Origin: JBBREP01 sp036501845
GTDB taxonomy: Bacteria; Actinomycetota; Acidimicrobiia; IMCC26256; PALSA-610
Length of the DNA: 10,893 nt
Assembly (NCBI GenBank): GCA_036501845.1
Contig: DASXZO010000124.1
Span: forward strand, 1-10,893
Reading direction: 5' to 3'
The position numbers and the translations under genes are program-made. Positions 9,390 to 10,893 of this stretch are shown piece by piece (the stretch's first letter is position 1; every line of letters starts with the position of its first letter). The notes beneath the pieces are model-generated. The model saw nothing but the letters and a program-made list of their open reading frames with translations, made no database searches and was not told the DNA's origin.

Positions 9390-9419
9390 GTGTCGCACCC
9401 CGCGGTTACCGTCGCAGAT
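9390..9419 (+). promoter_or_regulatory. Putative promoter of the HerA-like ATPase, RecA-NDp-like
   Basis: GTGTCGCA (9390-9397), nine bases, TACCGTCGCA (9407-9416), three bases, then GTG 9420. Both blocks and all spacings equal those before comF, while the nine-base spacer differs. TACCGT is a TANNNT -10 placed for transcription from the G of the start codon. TGTC is 12 bases upstream of it, as in the RecA-independent damage promoter. This favours the GTG at 9420 over an in-frame GTG at 9390, which is part of the element itself. Confidence 0.55.
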
Positions 9420-10893
9420 GTGGACGACACAACCCTTCCGGTGGCCGGTATTCCGGCAGTCGGCCTGGTGCTCGGCACCGAGGACGCGACACCGCTCGAC
9501 TTCTGGGTGGCGATCGCCGAGAGCCAGTACCTGCAGCTCGACGACGTCGTCGTGTGCGACCGTGAGGTGCCGGGGCGCGCCGGCCGCGTGCGCATCGCCG
9601 GCATCGTGTCCGAAGTGCGGGCCCGCCACGAGGGTGCCAACTTCGACTCCGACGTGTTCCTCATCGCCGATGGCGTGCTGCCCGCCGAGGTGAGTGAAGC
9701 CGCGCACGTGCTCGCCACTCGCGTCGAGCCCGAGATCTACGTGCCGCCCACGCCCGGCACCGAGGTGCGCCGGGCGAGCGGCGAAGAGCGCGACGTCGCT
9801 CTCTACTTCGACGCGATGAAACGGAAGCTGCCCATCGGTCTGGGTCGCGACGGGCGTCCGCTCTATCTGAACGTCGACTTCGTCGACGGCACACGCGGCG
9901 CGCACGTCAACATCTCCGGCGTCTCGGGTGTCGCCACCAAAACCAGCTACGCCACGTTCTTGCTCTACGCGATGTTCCACACCGACGTGCTCGGCCCGGC
10001 ACGCCAGCACAGCAAGGCGCTGATCTTCAACGTCAAGGGCGAAGACCTCTTGTTCCTCGACCGGCCGAACGTCGCGCTCACGCCTGACCGGCGCGCCAAG
10101 TATTACGAGCTCGAGCTCCAGCCCGAGCCGTTCCAGTCGGTGCGGGTGTTCGCGCCCCCGCGTCCCGGCGACGTGAACGGCGCACCCGACGTGGCCGCGC
10201 GCACGAGCGGCGTGCGCAGCTTCTGGTGGACCCTCGAGGAGTTCTGTCGCGACGAGTTGCTGCCGTTCGTGTTCGCCGATGCCGAGGACGAGCGCAACCA
10301 GTACACGATGGTCATCCACAACGTCACCCGCCGGCTGAAGCAAGGCATCGCCGTGGGCGACGACGGCGCCTGGCAGATCGACGGCACCACGGTGCGCACC
10401 TTCGGCGAGCTCGTCGAGTTGATCGAGGCGCGGGTCACCGACGACAGCGATCCCGACACACAGCGCGCCTGGGCCGGCCCCGCGATCACGCGCGGCACGG
10501 TGCACGCGTTCGTGCGCCGGCTCGTCTCGGCCCGGCGTGCCCTCGATCGCCTGGTACGCGCCGACATCCCGCGCGGTGCAGGCCATTCGATCGACACCGA
10601 CGGCCAGCAGGTGGCGGTCGTCGACCTACACAACCTGCCCGACCGCGCGCAGCGGTTCGTCGTGGGCGTCACGTTGCGGCGGGCTTTCGAGCGCAAGGAG
10701 CAGGCCGGCGCGCGCGAGCCGCTGCAGTTCGTGGTGCTCGACGAGCTGAACAAGTACGCGCCACGCGAAGGCACCTCGCCGATCAAGGAGATCCTGCTCG
10801 ACATCGCCGAGCGCGGCCGAAGCCTTGGCATCGTGCTCGTCGGCGCGCAGCAGACCGCGAGCGAGGTGGAGCGGCGTGTGATCGCGAACAGCG
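9420..10893 (+). CDS. HerA/FtsK-superfamily ATPase with HAS-barrel-like N-terminus (3' end outside window)
   Basis: This gene is open for 491 codons to the window edge. The N-terminus (about 8-70, GLVLGTEDATPLDFWVAI at 15-32) looks like a HAS barrel, the small beta domain of HerA-type DNA translocases. The ATPase core has a P-loop-like GVSGVATKTS (167-176), Walker B FVVLDE (437-442) followed by LNKYAP, and a late motif RGRSLGIVLVGAQQTA (465-480) as in HerA and its relatives. HerA proteins are hexameric DNA-pumping ATPases that work with NurA nuclease in DNA end processing. The P-loop is odd: threonine stands where glycine normally precedes the lysine (T173-K174-T175). A long insertion (about 205-400) separates the two Walker motifs. 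A role in DNA repair or DNA translocation is an inference from family and promoter; a virus-defence or other HerA-like role remains possible. Confidence 0.85.
   Translation, partial: MDDTTLPVAGIPAVGLVLGTEDATPLDFWVAIAESQYLQLDDVVVCDREVPGRAGRVRIAGIVSEVRARHEGANFDSDVFLIADGVLPAEVSEAAHVLATRVEPEIYVPPTPGTEVRRASGEERDVALYFDAMKRKLPIGLGRDGRPLYLNVDFVDGTRGAHVNISGVSGVATKTSYATFLLYAMFHTDVLGPARQHSKALIFNVKGEDLLFLDRPNVALTPDRRAKYYELELQPEPFQSVRVFAPPRPGDVNGAPDVAARTSGVRSFWWTLEEFCRDELLPFVFADAEDERNQYTMVIHNVTRRLKQGIAVGDDGAWQIDGTTVRTFGELVELIEARVTDDSDPDTQRAWAGPAITRGTVHAFVRRLVSARRALDRLVRADIPRGAGHSIDTDGQQVAVVDLHNLPDRAQRFVVGVTLRRAFERKEQAGAREPLQFVVLDELNKYAPREGTSPIKEILLDIAERGRSLGIVLVGAQQTASEVERRVIANS

Noticed and set aside
9336..10586. 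A 416-codon minus-strand open frame opposite the HerA-like gene
   Set aside because: The plus strand encodes a HAS-barrel-like domain and Walker A, Walker B and late ATPase motifs in one frame to the window edge; the minus frame has none.

Overview
The window is GC-rich and densely coded: ten genes, eight read to completion plus one that ends exactly at base 1 and one that runs off the right edge. The order secA-prfB-ftsE-ftsX, an RF2 gene without the programmed frameshift, GTG starts and weak or absent Shine-Dalgarno sequences all suggest a high-GC actinobacterium. An Acidimicrobiia-like relative is my guess; no phylogenetic test was possible.

Left half (1-6088, minus strand): a tightly packed, probably co-transcribed group read from right to left. 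It holds an unknown four-helix membrane protein, secA (preprotein translocase motor), prfB (peptide release factor 2), ftsE and ftsX (the ABC-type pair that activates cell-wall hydrolysis at division). Gaps are 12, 3, 42 and 10 nt. These are core housekeeping genes of export, termination and division.

Middle (6089-7563): a plus-strand gene for a CDP-alcohol phosphatidyltransferase fits the phosphatidylcholine synthase signature. It starts 58 nt from the membrane-protein gene on the other strand and overlaps the 3' end of comF by 32 nt tail to tail. In many bacteria comF, hpf and secA are neighbours. Here comF and secA are still near each other on the same strand, but no hpf is present and pcs plus the membrane-protein gene occupy the interval.

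Right part (7601-10893): an alpha/beta hydrolase (plus) and a short-chain dehydrogenase (minus) converge, followed by a long plus-strand ATPase of the HerA/FtsK superfamily that is cut by the window edge.

The most interesting signal is regulatory. comF and the HerA-like ATPase, on opposite strands and 1.9 kb apart, share a two-part element with identical spacing just before their start codons: GTGTCGCA, 9 nt, TACCGTCGCA, 3 nt, start. TGTC lies 12 nt before TACCGT, which is the spacing of the actinobacterial RecA-independent DNA-damage promoter (RecA-NDp, read by PafBC). Both products are plausible DNA-handling proteins, so a shared damage-response regulon and leaderless transcripts are a testable inference. 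The ATPase also has an unusual P-loop in which the glycine before the catalytic lysine is replaced by threonine.
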